A stretch of DNA of 55,976 nt from Candidatus Azambacteria bacterium. Its GTDB lineage: Bacteria > Patescibacteriota > Minisyncoccia > GWC2-36-17 > WO2-46-25. The stretch's first letter is position 1. Each line of letters starts with the position of its first letter. Below, piece by piece: positions 27,110-37,173 of the stretch. The translations under genes and the position numbers were made by a program. The stretch covers positions 1-55,976 of the forward strand of contig JACRAK010000029.1 of assembly GCA_016234725.1 (NCBI GenBank), written 5' to 3'. The notes beneath the pieces are model-generated. The model was not told the origin of the DNA and did no database searches. It was given only the letters and a program-made list of their open reading frames with translations.

Positions 27110-27529
27110 TTATCGGTCGAGAGCTTCATTCAACGCTTTGTCCGCAAGCGTATTCTTCTCGCGCGGCACATGCGTGAATGTCACGCGCCCCAGGTCTGTT
27201 TTCAAATTCCATATCTCGATGAACAGCTCCTGGATATGTTTGGTAGAAAGCTTGTACTGTCCTGATAGTTGGCGCACAAGAAGCTCCGAATCCGCACGCA
27301 CCTCAACGTCCATCTGCTTTGCCCGCTCTTTCCCAAAGAGCGCTTTTATTTTTTTGAACGCAAAGATCACCGCTTTGTATTCGGCTTCGTTGTTCGTTCC
27401 GTCCTCCACGCGCTCGCCGTAGGTATGGAGCACTTTTTCGGTCGTGCCATCAACTAGCACGACGCCGATCGCTGATGGCCCCGGGTTCCCCCGCGACCCG
27501 CCGTCGGTATAGACAATAAGTTTGTTCAT
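27110..27529 (-). CDS. rnhA: ribonuclease HI
   Basis: IVYTDGGSRGNPGPSAIG, NNEAEYKAVIFA, ADSELLVRQLSGQYK. Confidence 0.93.
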   Translation of the reverse strand: MNKLIVYTDGGSRGNPGPSAIGVVLVDGTTEKVLHTYGERVEDGTNNEAEYKAVIFAFKKIKALFGKERAKQMDVEVRADSELLVRQLSGQYKLSTKHIQELFIEIWNLKTDLGRVTFTHVPREKNTLADKALNEALDR

Positions 27530-29379
27530 AGTGATTTCCGTATATCTTTTAATTTCAATTGCAATTCTTTCGTGCCGTTCCATTCATTCGCTTCAAGCTC
27601 AAACACCACGTCCACGCACGCCCCGACATCGCACACCTGCATGCGTTCCGAAAGCCCGAATCCGATGCAATTAAAGAACTTCACTGCGCCATCGTCGCTT
27701 GCGGCTTTGAGCATCATCTTAAGATGGCTCTCTTTCTCCCCCACCAGCCGCGCTGACGCGACCGTCGCGTTGCGCAACAACAGCGTCGGCTTTCTGTTCC
27801 CTTCGCCGTAGGGTTCAAAGCGCGCTAAAAGATCGCACAGTTCCCACGTCACTTCATGCGGCGCCACCTCCGCCTCGACAAGGAGCGACGGTGTGGGTAT
27901 CTTTGCCGGGAGTACGCGCTCCCCTTCCTCGCGCAGAAGCGCGGAAAATTGCGCAATATTTTCTGCATTGATCGCAAACCCGCCTGCGGCCGCATGTCCC
28001 CCGAATTCAAGCAATAAATCCCCTCCTCCTTTTTCATTGCACGCGCGCATCACCTCGACCACATTGAACCCCTCGATGCCGCGGCACGAACCCTTGAGAT
28101 TGCCGTTCGCTCTGCCGTACACGAACGACGGCACGCCGTATTTATCGGTAAGGCGGCCCGCCGCAAGCCCCACCACGCCTACCGCCCATTCTTCTTTCCC
28201 GAGCACAATGATGCGGGGCTGCTTGCCTGATGCTTGTATTTCTTCCGCGATCATCGCTTCCGCCTCTTTTAATATCTGGTCGATCGTTTTCCGCCTGCCA
28301 TTATTGAGCTCCTCCACCCGCTCCGCAAATCGCTGTGCCTTGTCTTCATCTTCGGTGATCAGCAATTCGAACGACACCGTCGCATGATCCATGCGCGACG
28401 TCGCGTTGATGCGCGGCGCGATCATGAACGCTATGGTCTCTGCCGTCACCGCATCCGCGGGCAACGGGAACGTCAGATGCTCAAATGCGCGCGAAGGCCG
28501 CAAACACAACAGCGTGCGCAGGCCGATGCGCTGGGTCTTTCGTATCACGATAAGGCCGTATTTCACGAACGTGCGGTTCTCGCCCACAAGCGGCACCATA
28601 TCCGCGACCGATGCGATCGCCACCATATCCAGAAGCCACTTTTCCCACCCTTCGGGTATTTCGAGCTGTTTCGCTTTTTCGGACTGCACCAGCGCGCACG
28701 CCACTTTGAACGTTACCCCCGCGGCGCATAATGTCTTAAAAGGATACGGCTCCCTTTCGCACTTGGGGTCAATGATCGCATATGCCGCGGGAGGAATAGG
28801 CGGCACCAGATGATGGTCGACGATGATCACATCGCGTCCATGCTCGTTCAAATACGCAACTTCTTTCACGTCCGTCACGCCGCAATCCACCGTGATCACA
28901 AGGCCGATACGCGTATCGGCGATGATCTCTGTAAGCGCTTTTTCCTGCAGGCCATAGCCCTCATTAAATCGATCAGGTATATACACATCCACCTCCGCGC
29001 CTAATTTTTTAAGCGTCGTATAGAGTATCACCGAACTGCAAATGCCGTCCGCATCATAATCGCCGTACACAAGGATCTTTTGTTTTTTCTCGATCGCATC
29101 CCAAATTCTCGCGACCGCCTTTTCCATGTCTTGGAACAAATATGGATCATGCACATCGACGCTGTATTCCGCATCAAAGAATTCATCGATCTCGCGCTGG
29201 GTCGTTAACCCGCGGTTATGGAACAGCTGGAGTATCACCGACAACTGTTCGGGAAATTGCAATATAAAATCATCGGATATCTTCCCTGCGAGCTTCCACC
29301 GCTTTCCTTGTCCGCTTTCCTCGTGATATACGATCGTCGCCTCCCGTATGCTTTGTGGTGCAGTAGTCGTCTTTTTCAT
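27526..29379 (-). CDS. recJ: single-stranded-DNA-specific exonuclease RecJ
   Basis: VYGDYDADGICSS, IIVDHH, GGHAAAGGFAI. Confidence 0.94.
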   Translation of the reverse strand: MKKTTTAPQSIREATIVYHEESGQGKRWKLAGKISDDFILQFPEQLSVILQLFHNRGLTTQREIDEFFDAEYSVDVHDPYLFQDMEKAVARIWDAIEKKQKILVYGDYDADGICSSVILYTTLKKLGAEVDVYIPDRFNEGYGLQEKALTEIIADTRIGLVITVDCGVTDVKEVAYLNEHGRDVIIVDHHLVPPIPPAAYAIIDPKCEREPYPFKTLCAAGVTFKVACALVQSEKAKQLEIPEGWEKWLLDMVAIASVADMVPLVGENRTFVKYGLIVIRKTQRIGLRTLLCLRPSRAFEHLTFPLPADAVTAETIAFMIAPRINATSRMDHATVSFELLITEDEDKAQRFAERVEELNNGRRKTIDQILKEAEAMIAEEIQASGKQPRIIVLGKEEWAVGVVGLAAGRLTDKYGVPSFVYGRANGNLKGSCRGIEGFNVVEVMRACNEKGGGDLLLEFGGHAAAGGFAINAENIAQFSALLREEGERVLPAKIPTPSLLVEAEVAPHEVTWELCDLLARFEPYGEGNRKPTLLLRNATVASARLVGEKESHLKMMLKAASDDGAVKFFNCIGFGLSERMQVCDVGACVDVVFELEANEWNGTKELQLKLKDIRKSL

Positions 29380-29390
29380 TCGTATTACTG

Positions 29391-30398
29391 CTACTGGATC
29401 AATCCTTTCGTCCGAAGGTCTGTTTTTGACTGCTCCATGGTGGTCATGCCGTCTTTCGCGCCTATTTGCATTGCAGAGAAGATGCTTGCGAGGCGGTTTT
29501 CGCGGATGAGGTTCGAAACCGCGGGCGTATTGACCATGATCTCCCACGAAGCGACGCGCGCGCCGCCGCCTTTGCGCGGCAAAAGTTCGCGGGACACCGC
29601 CGCCACGAGGATATTGGAAAGCTGGTTGAGGATCTGCTGCATCTGGTTGGGGGGGAAGATGTTCATGATGCGCTCGATCGCTTCCACCGTGGACGCGCTG
29701 TGAATGGTGCCAAACACCAGATGCCCGGTTTCTGCGGCCGAGAGCGCGGTTGAAATGGTCTCGAGGTCGCGCATTTCCCCGACCATGATGATGTCGGGGT
29801 CCTGCCGGAATGCCGCGCGGAGCGCATCCGCGAACGAATGGCTGTCGAGTCCGATCTGCCGCTGTTCGATCACGGCGAGTTTGCGCGGATACACGAACTC
29901 GATCGGATCTTCAATGGTGATCACATGCACACGCCGTTCCTGATTGATCATATTGATGATCGAAGCGATCACCGATGACTTTCCCGATGCCGTGGACCCT
30001 GTCAGCAAGACCAACCCCTTTTTAAGCTGGGTAAACCGGGAAATAGTGGGGTGAAAATTCAAGAATTGCGGGGTCGGGATCGTGCTTGACACCACGCGGA
30101 TCGACAGCGCGAACATCCCCTGCTGAAGGTGGATGTTGGTGCGAAACCGGTTCCCTTCGAATGAATAGATGATGTCGAGCTCTTTCCCCTGTGCGACGCG
30201 CTCGCGCGCCTCATCGGTGGGGATGATGGAAAACACGAACTCCGCAAGCCCTTGCGCATCGACGTCTTCGTTCACCAGCGCCTCTAAATTTCCCTCTATT
30301 TTCCCCACTGGCGGCTGGCCGGCGATAAGATGGATATCGGACGCTTTTTTTGCGATCGCCACGCGCAGATAATTGTGAAACACATCGAGTACTTCCAT
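29391..30398 (-). CDS. pilT: twitching-motility ATPase PilT
   Basis: LLTGSTASGKSSVIASIINMIN, AFRQDPDIIMVGEMRDLETISTALSAAETGHLVFGTIHS. Confidence 0.94.
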   Translation of the reverse strand: MEVLDVFHNYLRVAIAKKASDIHLIAGQPPVGKIEGNLEALVNEDVDAQGLAEFVFSIIPTDEARERVAQGKELDIIYSFEGNRFRTNIHLQQGMFALSIRVVSSTIPTPQFLNFHPTISRFTQLKKGLVLLTGSTASGKSSVIASIINMINQERRVHVITIEDPIEFVYPRKLAVIEQRQIGLDSHSFADALRAAFRQDPDIIMVGEMRDLETISTALSAAETGHLVFGTIHSASTVEAIERIMNIFPPNQMQQILNQLSNILVAAVSRELLPRKGGGARVASWEIMVNTPAVSNLIRENRLASIFSAMQIGAKDGMTTMEQSKTDLRTKGLIQ

Positions 30399-30430
30399 AC
30401 TATATTAATGCTTAACTTATAATGCAACCT

Positions 30431-30490
30431 TTTCTTTCACGTTTTTATGTTTTAAGTTTAACGTTTCACGTTTTATGTTTCAAGTTTTAT
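30431..30490. repeat. one-armed heptad array H5
   Basis: Minus: AAAACTT GAAACAT AAAACGT GAAACGT TAAACTT AAAACAT AAAAACG TGAAAGA; overlaps pgk stop. Confidence 0.85.
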
Positions 30491-31667
30491 GCAGAAGCGC
30501 GTCTATGCCGGGCATCGGCTCGCCGGCGAGAAATTCGAGCATTGCGCCGCCGCCCGTGGAAATAAAATCGATTTTTTTAGAAAGCCCGAGCTTATCAACG
30601 CTCGCCGCCGAGTCACCCCCGCCTACGATAGTGAATGCCTTGCTTTTTGCGACCGTCCGCGCGAACGCTTCAGTGCCCGCCGCAAACGGCGCAAGCTCGG
30701 AAAGCCCGAGCGGCCCGTTCCAGATGATTGTGCGCGCACCGGCGGCAATGTGATCGAACAACCCCGCGGTATCGGGGCCGATATCCAAGATAAATTCGTC
30801 TTCAGCGACCCTCCCGACCCCCACTATCCTCCCCACTGCGTCAACGGAGATCTTTTTTGCCACCACCACGTCAACCGGCAAGTGGATCTTGGTGGACATC
30901 CAATTCACTTTTTTGAGCTTCTCAACTATTTCTTTATCGAGCTTCGATTTGCCCACCGCGATCCCCTGCGCCTGCAAAACGTGATTCGCGATCATCCCGC
31001 CAAGCAAGATATTATCCGCTTTATCAAAGAACCGCTCAATGAGCTTGATCTTCGTTTCGATCTTTGCGCCGCCCATGGCGATCAGCAACGGGACCTTTGG
31101 CTTCATATACGCCCGATGGAGCACCGCAACCTCCTGTGCAAGCAAAAGCCCCGCATACGAAGGAAGAAAACGCGTGATCATTGCGATCGAAGCGTGCGCG
31201 CGATGCGACACCGAAAACGCCTCGTTCACATAGACATCGCCAAGCGACGCAAGGCCGCGAGCAAATTCTTCATCGTTCTGCTCCTCGCCTTTATGAAACC
31301 GAAGGTTCTCAAGCAGCACGATCTCTCCCGGCTTCATCTTTGCCACTGCCTTGTGCGGCAGTGACCCGATGCATTCCGATACAAAACGAACCGGTTTCTT
31401 TAGGTCTTTCGCAAGTCGGCGGGCAAGCCGGCGAACACTAAAACACGCCCGTTCTTTCCCATTCAGAGCGCCTGCGGGCGGCCTGCCAAAATGAGTAATA
31501 AGAATGATCTTCGCTTTTTTACGCGCAAGCAACCGCAGCGTAGGAATGGTTTTTATGATCCTGAAATCGTCTTCGATCACGCCGTCTTCCACCGCCACGT
31601 TGAAATCGACCCGTACCAGTACCCGCTTGCCTTTTACATCCGCCTTGTCGATGGTTTTTAGCCTCAT
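30480..31667 (-). CDS. pgk: phosphoglycerate kinase
   Basis: RVLVRVDFNVAVEDG, ITHFGRPP, VYVNEAFSVSHRAHAS, GGGDSAASV. Confidence 0.95.
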   Translation of the reverse strand: MRLKTIDKADVKGKRVLVRVDFNVAVEDGVIEDDFRIIKTIPTLRLLARKKAKIILITHFGRPPAGALNGKERACFSVRRLARRLAKDLKKPVRFVSECIGSLPHKAVAKMKPGEIVLLENLRFHKGEEQNDEEFARGLASLGDVYVNEAFSVSHRAHASIAMITRFLPSYAGLLLAQEVAVLHRAYMKPKVPLLIAMGGAKIETKIKLIERFFDKADNILLGGMIANHVLQAQGIAVGKSKLDKEIVEKLKKVNWMSTKIHLPVDVVVAKKISVDAVGRIVGVGRVAEDEFILDIGPDTAGLFDHIAAGARTIIWNGPLGLSELAPFAAGTEAFARTVAKSKAFTIVGGGDSAASVDKLGLSKKIDFISTGGGAMLEFLAGEPMPGIDALLHKT

Positions 31668-31760
31668 AATTGCTTTCTATCATACCATAGGAACAGACGC
31701 CTCAAAACCCCCGTTCCATTGTTGGCGGCACGCATCGCCGCATGGTACAATGGCACTATC

Positions 31761-33104
31761 ATGGATATTCAACGCATTGCGCAAAAAAAAAACATCATTA
31801 TTCTCGGGGCTGGGTTTGGCGGGAGCGCCTGCGCACGCACACTGGAGGATATACGGCGCGCGCATCCCTCTTCATTTCAGGATCTCAATATAGTTCTGGT
31901 GGATAAAAAAAACTACTACCTGTATACGCCATCCCTCTATGAGATCGCCACTACGGCGGCAGACGATGCCGCTCCCCTTGCACTCAAACGAGCGGTAGGC
32001 ATCCCCATTGAGGACATTGTTGCGCGTACGGCGATAAAATTCGTCCAGGGCAACATCACATATGTCGACCTTGGCGAGAAAAAGATCTCCTTTGAAGACG
32101 GAACGGTATTATCATATGAATATCTGGTGTATGCGATCGGATCGGAGCCGACCTATTTTGGCATTCCCGGAGTGAAAGAACACGCCATCGCGCTTAAATG
32201 GCTTGAAGACGCGATCCGCATCAGAGCGGAGGTAAAAAGAAAATACGACACGAAGCTCTCCGAAGAAGCCCTTGCCGTCGTGGTCGGCGGCGGCGGCCCG
32301 GCGGGCATCGAGGTCGCCGCAGAACTCATCGGATATGTTAAAAAACTCAACCAAAAAACAGGGAAAAATATTTCCTGCTCCCCCATCATCGTAGACGGCG
32401 GCGCGCATGTGCTTGCCGGGTTTGACGACTTCACGGTCACCAAGGCGACCGCGCGGCTTCTGTCTGTCGGCGTCCGCATTAAATGCGGGTTCGTCATCGC
32501 GCATGCAGATGAGAAAGCGGTGTATGTAAAACCCGCTCCCCCGCCGCCGCCAGCCGCAGGCAGTGCAGCGCCGCAAGAACAGCCGGCAACGGAGGAGGCG
32601 CTTCCCTACGACCTCTTTATTTGGGGGGGAGGCGTGCAAGCCGCATCCGTCCCTTCGGGAGATTGTCTTATAAAAGAAAAGCGCGGAAGAATAGAGACAA
32701 ATCAATGCCTTGTCTGCACGCCCACCGGAGAAAACCTTGAAATAACAAAAAAAGTTTTTGCCATCGGCGATGTTGCATGCTTCACCGATCCGAAAACAAA
32801 ACGCGCGATGCCGGGCACCGCACAGGTAGCCGCGGCAGAAGGAAAAGCGGTCGCACATAATATCCATCAAGCCATCGAAGGAAAACCCCAGATCCCTTTC
32901 GTGCCAAAAGCCTCATATCCTTTTGTCATTCCTGTCGGAGGCAAATATGCGATCGCAAAAATAGGCCCGGTCCGCTTCAGCGGCTTTTCCGGGTGGATTT
33001 TCGCACAACTCGTTGAGCTCTATTACTTTTACTCCGTTACCCGCGATCTCGGGGTTATTCGCCGCTGGTGGCGCGATATTAAGATCTTCACGCGCAACGA
33101 TTAG
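31761..33104 (+). CDS. type II NADH dehydrogenase-like FAD-dependent oxidoreductase
   Basis: NIIILGAGFGGSACARTL, VVGGGGPAGIEVAAEL, KVFAIGDVA. Confidence 0.9.
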   Translation: MDIQRIAQKKNIIILGAGFGGSACARTLEDIRRAHPSSFQDLNIVLVDKKNYYLYTPSLYEIATTAADDAAPLALKRAVGIPIEDIVARTAIKFVQGNITYVDLGEKKISFEDGTVLSYEYLVYAIGSEPTYFGIPGVKEHAIALKWLEDAIRIRAEVKRKYDTKLSEEALAVVVGGGGPAGIEVAAELIGYVKKLNQKTGKNISCSPIIVDGGAHVLAGFDDFTVTKATARLLSVGVRIKCGFVIAHADEKAVYVKPAPPPPPAAGSAAPQEQPATEEALPYDLFIWGGGVQAASVPSGDCLIKEKRGRIETNQCLVCTPTGENLEITKKVFAIGDVACFTDPKTKRAMPGTAQVAAAEGKAVAHNIHQAIEGKPQIPFVPKASYPFVIPVGGKYAIAKIGPVRFSGFSGWIFAQLVELYYFYSVTRDLGVIRRWWRDIKIFTRND

Positions 33105-33148
33105 CGCGCTTCTTTAATTCTTATCAATCGGTTTTACCTTCTCCGGTC

Positions 33149-33250
33149 ATTCTTAATTCTTTCTTACATCCGCTCACGCCCTTCTCTATAACAATTAATG
33201 AAGGGCTGCGCTTCCGTTAAGATTCCAGAAAAAATTAAGAATGACCGGGG
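33149..33250. repeat. palindromic element F2d (arms CCGGTCATTCTTAATTCTT / AAATTAAGAATGACCGG)
   Basis: ATCCGCTCACGCCCTT...GAAGGGCTGCGCTTCCGTTAAG blocks shared with F2a-c. Confidence 0.9.
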
Positions 33251-33274
33251 ATCGCCTTCGCAATCCAAAGAATT

Positions 33275-34015
33275 TTAAAGGGACGCGAGCATTTTTGCAA
33301 ACTCCTCTTTGTCGGTCGAGGCTCTCCCTACCAGCACGCCGTCGATCCCTTCTTGAAGGACAAAGTCGCGGATATTGCGGGAGTCCACCGACCCTCCATA
33401 GAGCACTTTGAGCATGGTCGCCTGTGCGGCGCCAAACATCTCGCTCACGACCTTCCTGATATAGATCGCCGCAGAAAGCGCGTCGTTGGGCGTATCTGAA
33501 ACCCCCGTACCGATCGCCCATATCGGCTCGTATGCGATCGTAATGCGCGCAAGCGCGCCTTTCGAGATCCCCGTAAGCGCGGCGCGCGTCTGTTCCCCCA
33601 CCGATTCGGGAACCGCCTTTTTATCCTCCCGTTCCCGCTCGCCGACACAGATGATCACGTCAAACCCGCCGGCCAACGCCATATCCACCTTCTTGCGTAT
33701 AATATCGTCGCTCTCTGAAAAATGCTGGCGCCGCTCGGAATGACCGACGATCACCGTCCCTACGCCAACCCCTTTGAGCATATCTGGTGTGATCGCCCCC
33801 GTGTACGGACCGCTCTCTTTCCAAAAAACATCCTGCGCGCCAAGGCGCACCGTACGCCCTATCTTTTTTTTGACCGCAGCAAGAAACACGAACGGAGGGC
33901 ACACCACCACCGTGGTGCTTTTTTTTATTTTTACCTGTGCTATTTTCTTTGCAATGCGTTCCGCTTCTTTCGCGGTGGCAACATACGCTTTCCAATTTGC
34001 AACAATGAGTTTCAT
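33275..34015 (-). CDS. tpiA: triosephosphate isomerase
   Basis: VANWKAY, GHSERRQHFSE, YEPIWAIGTG, LYGGSV. Confidence 0.95.
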   Translation of the reverse strand: MKLIVANWKAYVATAKEAERIAKKIAQVKIKKSTTVVVCPPFVFLAAVKKKIGRTVRLGAQDVFWKESGPYTGAITPDMLKGVGVGTVIVGHSERRQHFSESDDIIRKKVDMALAGGFDVIICVGEREREDKKAVPESVGEQTRAALTGISKGALARITIAYEPIWAIGTGVSDTPNDALSAAIYIRKVVSEMFGAAQATMLKVLYGGSVDSRNIRDFVLQEGIDGVLVGRASTDKEEFAKMLASL

Positions 34016-34025
34016 GGTATGCCGT

Positions 34026-35048
34026 TTATATCGTTTTCACTTTTCTTAAAAATGCCGCGGCGTCTTCAGGCGCGATCGCGGATATCTCGATGCCGGTCCC
34101 CATCTCAAAGCCGGCCCAAATGGATGTCTTTGGCAGGATCTCGATATGCCAATGATAATGGCCGTGCTTCTCGCTGTCGGGCGCTGTATGAATAAAAAAA
34201 TTATATGCGGGGTCATTTAAGCCGTTCCGCAGGCGCGTCAGCTGTTTTTGCAGCATCTTTGCCGCCAGTGCGAGATCGCCGTCCTCGAGCATGCCGAAAT
34301 TCGGCTGGTGGATCTTCGGAGAGATCCGCACCTCGAACGCCACCTTTGAAGCGAACGGGGTAAACGCGACAAACCGCTCGTTCTCATCGATGATCCTTTT
34401 TTTCACCCGCAACTCGTACTGGATCATCTCGCAATGCACGCAGGTCCCGTGCTCGTGAAAAAAACGCTCCGACCCCCGCAAGCTGCGCGATACATCGGGC
34501 GGGATCACCGGCATCGCGATCAACTGCGAGTGCGGATGCGGAAGCGACGCGCCCGCTTCGCGTCCGTGATTATGAAACACCAGAACATAGGCGACGCACT
34601 TTTCATGCTCAAGCGACCGGTACCGTTCCCGATACGCGCGCACCAGATTGATCATCTCTTCCGCATCAAGGTCAGGAATATAACGCTTGTGATCCCTGAG
34701 GATGAACACCTCGTGCGACCCCACCCCATCCGCCAACGTATACGGGCCCTCTTTAGAAAAAGAATTGCACGGCGCCTTGCTGAATGCGGGAAATTTATTA
34801 GGAACGGCGACCACGGACCACCCGGTCGAGTGCCCTCCTTGCCGATAATCGTAGCGTACGAACGGCTTTTCTTTTCTTTCCGATAGCACCTCAAACGGAC
34901 ACTGAGAAATCGGTGCTTCTTGTTTTTTTGGCTTTGCGCCCACCGCGAACGCATGCGGGCGCTTTCCGCGCGCCAGCGCGATCACTACCCAATCCCCCGA
35001 CACCAGGTCTTGCCGCAATTCCGATATATTTTTCTTTTTTGTTGCCAT
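34026..35048 (-). CDS. galT: galactose-1-phosphate uridylyltransferase
   Basis: FHNHGREAGASLPHPHSQLIA, HYHWHIEILPK. Confidence 0.92.
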   Translation of the reverse strand: MATKKKNISELRQDLVSGDWVVIALARGKRPHAFAVGAKPKKQEAPISQCPFEVLSERKEKPFVRYDYRQGGHSTGWSVVAVPNKFPAFSKAPCNSFSKEGPYTLADGVGSHEVFILRDHKRYIPDLDAEEMINLVRAYRERYRSLEHEKCVAYVLVFHNHGREAGASLPHPHSQLIAMPVIPPDVSRSLRGSERFFHEHGTCVHCEMIQYELRVKKRIIDENERFVAFTPFASKVAFEVRISPKIHQPNFGMLEDGDLALAAKMLQKQLTRLRNGLNDPAYNFFIHTAPDSEKHGHYHWHIEILPKTSIWAGFEMGTGIEISAIAPEDAAAFLRKVKTI

Positions 35049-35057
35049 AAAGAGGCG

Positions 35058-35804
35058 CTACGCCCGCACTGTTGTGCGGCGATATCTGCCCAGCAGCATA
35101 TTCTTTCGCACCACAAGCAGGTCGCGCAATGTCGTGACATAGGCGCTCAAACCGACTTTTGATTCGCCTTTATTTATCCATTCCACCGGAAGCTCTTTGA
35201 TGCGATAGCCGAGTTTTTTTGCGATCACCAGGATCTCAATATCAAACCCCCACCGGGTAAGCGTCTGCAAAGCGAACACCTCTTGAGCGGCACGCGCAGA
35301 AAAGAGCTTGAACCCGCGCTGAGTGTCGTGTATCTCCCAAATGGCAAGCAGGCGGATAAGCAACTTCGCCCAATGGCCGAGCGCGCGCCGGTACCATGCG
35401 GCATGCTCTTCTATCTTTGCGCCCGGAAGCTCTATGGAAGCGATCACGACATCATATCCTTGCGAGAAATAAGAAATGAAAGTATCACAATACTCAATGG
35501 ATACAGAATTGTCGGCGTCCATGAATAGGCGGAACTTCCCACGAGCCGCCAGCATCCCCTGCCGCACGACATATCCTTTGCCGTTATTTTCTTTATTGTC
35601 GATGAGTACAAGCCCCTGCATCGTGCGTGCGCGTTCTGTAACCACCTCGCCCGTGCGGTCACTGGACCCGTCGCTTACCACCAGCACTTCATAGGTAAAC
35701 GATTGTTTTTTGAGATACGCATCGACCGCCTCAAGCGTTTTGCCGAGGCGATGCTCTTCGTTATATGCAGGAATGATGACCGATAAAAATACCTCTTTCT
35801 CCAT
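35058..35804 (-). CDS. family 2 glycosyltransferase (dolichyl-phosphate glucose synthase-like)
   Basis: SVIIPAYNEEHRLGKTLEAV, VVSDGSSDRT, FMDADNSV, IHDTQRGFKLF. Confidence 0.92.
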   Translation of the reverse strand: MEKEVFLSVIIPAYNEEHRLGKTLEAVDAYLKKQSFTYEVLVVSDGSSDRTGEVVTERARTMQGLVLIDNKENNGKGYVVRQGMLAARGKFRLFMDADNSVSIEYCDTFISYFSQGYDVVIASIELPGAKIEEHAAWYRRALGHWAKLLIRLLAIWEIHDTQRGFKLFSARAAQEVFALQTLTRWGFDIEILVIAKKLGYRIKELPVEWINKGESKVGLSAYVTTLRDLLVVRKNMLLGRYRRTTVRA

Positions 35805-35906
35805 AGCAATAAAATTATACCACGACAAAACCGCTTCACAAAATAAAACGACCCAAAGCGCATACGTGCTCCGGGTTTCGCGCTGAACCATGTCGCACGC
35901 GACACA

Positions 35907-36293
35907 TTATTCTTTTTTCCTGTTTCTGTCGATCCAGCTTTGTAAAATAAGCGCGGCGGAACTCTGGTCTAGCGTGTTCTTTTTTGCGCCGTCACGTGTG
36001 GCCATTTTCGTCGTGAATATTTCATTCTCATACACCACCGGTATCTGCACGAATCGCGCGAGCGCATCGCCAAACATCCGTATCGTCCGCATGAACGGCG
36101 ACACTTCCCCGATGAGCATCGGCATACCAATGACGATCTGCACCGGCTTTTCCGCGTCGCATATTTTTTTGATCTCGGCAAGCGTTGAAGATATATTCTC
36201 GATCGTCGCATGCGGAAACGCGATCATACCGTTGTCGTCCGACACCGCGATGCCAATGCGCTTCTCACCGTAATCGATGCCGAGATATTTCAT
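35907..36293 (-). CDS. ruvX: YqgF/RuvX family Holliday-junction resolvase-like protein
   Basis: MKYLGIDYGEKRIGIAVSD, QIVIGMP, DQSSAALILQSWID. Confidence 0.92.
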   Translation of the reverse strand: MKYLGIDYGEKRIGIAVSDDNGMIAFPHATIENISSTLAEIKKICDAEKPVQIVIGMPMLIGEVSPFMRTIRMFGDALARFVQIPVVYENEIFTTKMATRDGAKKNTLDQSSAALILQSWIDRNRKKE

Positions 36294-36296
36294 AAA

Positions 36297-36389
36297 ACAG
36301 GAAGCTTGAATCTTGAAACCTAAAACTCGAAACAAAAATTATGAATATGTCATACCCCCTGTTTCATGTTTCACGCGTCATGCTTCAAG
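36297..36389. repeat. heptad inverted repeat array H6
   Basis: Minus: CTTGAAG CATGACG CGTGAAA CATGAAA CAGGGGG TATGACA TATTCAT AATTTTT GTTTCGA GTTTTAG GTTTCAA GATTCAA GCTTCCT. Confidence 0.9.
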
Positions 36390-37157
36390 ACCGGTTAGTA
36401 TCTCGCACCCCTCCTCTGTCACCAGCACCGTGTGTTCAAAATGCGCCGCAAGCGAACCGTCCATGGTGCGGATACCCCACCCGTCTTTGTCGGTTTTAAT
36501 GCGCCAATCGCCTGCGGTCACCATCGGCTCGATCGCAATGGTCATGCCCGCAACAAGCGCCTCGCCGGTTCCCTTTTTGCCGAAATTCAAGATCATCGGC
36601 TCTTCATGGGCATGATGCCCCACGCCGTGCCCCGCAAGTTCGCGCACCACGGAAAAACCCTCGCGCTCAACGCATAGCTGAATGGCGTGCCCGACATCGC
36701 CGAGCTTCGCGCCCGCGCGCACGGCAGCGATGCCTTCATACAGCGCTTTGTTCGTCACCGCGATAAGTTTTTGCGTTCGCGCGGGAACGCCGCCCGCCGC
36801 AACCGTGAGCGCACTATCGACGCACATCCCCTCGTACCGAACGCCAAGATCGAGGCTCACTACATCGCCGTCCCGGATAACCTTACCTTCATACGGGATC
36901 GCATGCACCACCTCGTCATTGATGCTCACGCACAGCGCGGCAGGATACGGTGACGCCGCTCCCTCCGGCTGGTAGCCCAAAAAAAGAGGTGTAGCGCCGT
37001 GCGCGGCGATGATCCTCTCCGCTTCCGTATTGAGTACCGCAGCATCTGCGCCCGGCGCAACCATAGCCGCAACGCGCGCAAGTACATCTGCCAAGATCTT
37101 TCCTCCGCGGCGCATGGCGGCGATCTCTTCTTGTGTATTGATAACGATAGGCGCCAT
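36378..37157 (-). CDS. map: type I methionine aminopeptidase
   Basis: INTQEEIAAMRRGGKIL, GDVVSLDLGVRYEGMCVDSALTV, HGVGHHAHEEPMI. Confidence 0.95.
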   Translation of the reverse strand: MAPIVINTQEEIAAMRRGGKILADVLARVAAMVAPGADAAVLNTEAERIIAAHGATPLFLGYQPEGAASPYPAALCVSINDEVVHAIPYEGKVIRDGDVVSLDLGVRYEGMCVDSALTVAAGGVPARTQKLIAVTNKALYEGIAAVRAGAKLGDVGHAIQLCVEREGFSVVRELAGHGVGHHAHEEPMILNFGKKGTGEALVAGMTIAIEPMVTAGDWRIKTDKDGWGIRTMDGSLAAHFEHTVLVTEEGCEILTGLEA

Positions 37158-37173
37158 TGTTCCGTGCGGAATT

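Noticed and set aside
32112-32870. 252-aa minus-strand ORF opposite the NDH-2-like gene
   Set aside because: Shadow ORF with no recognisable motif
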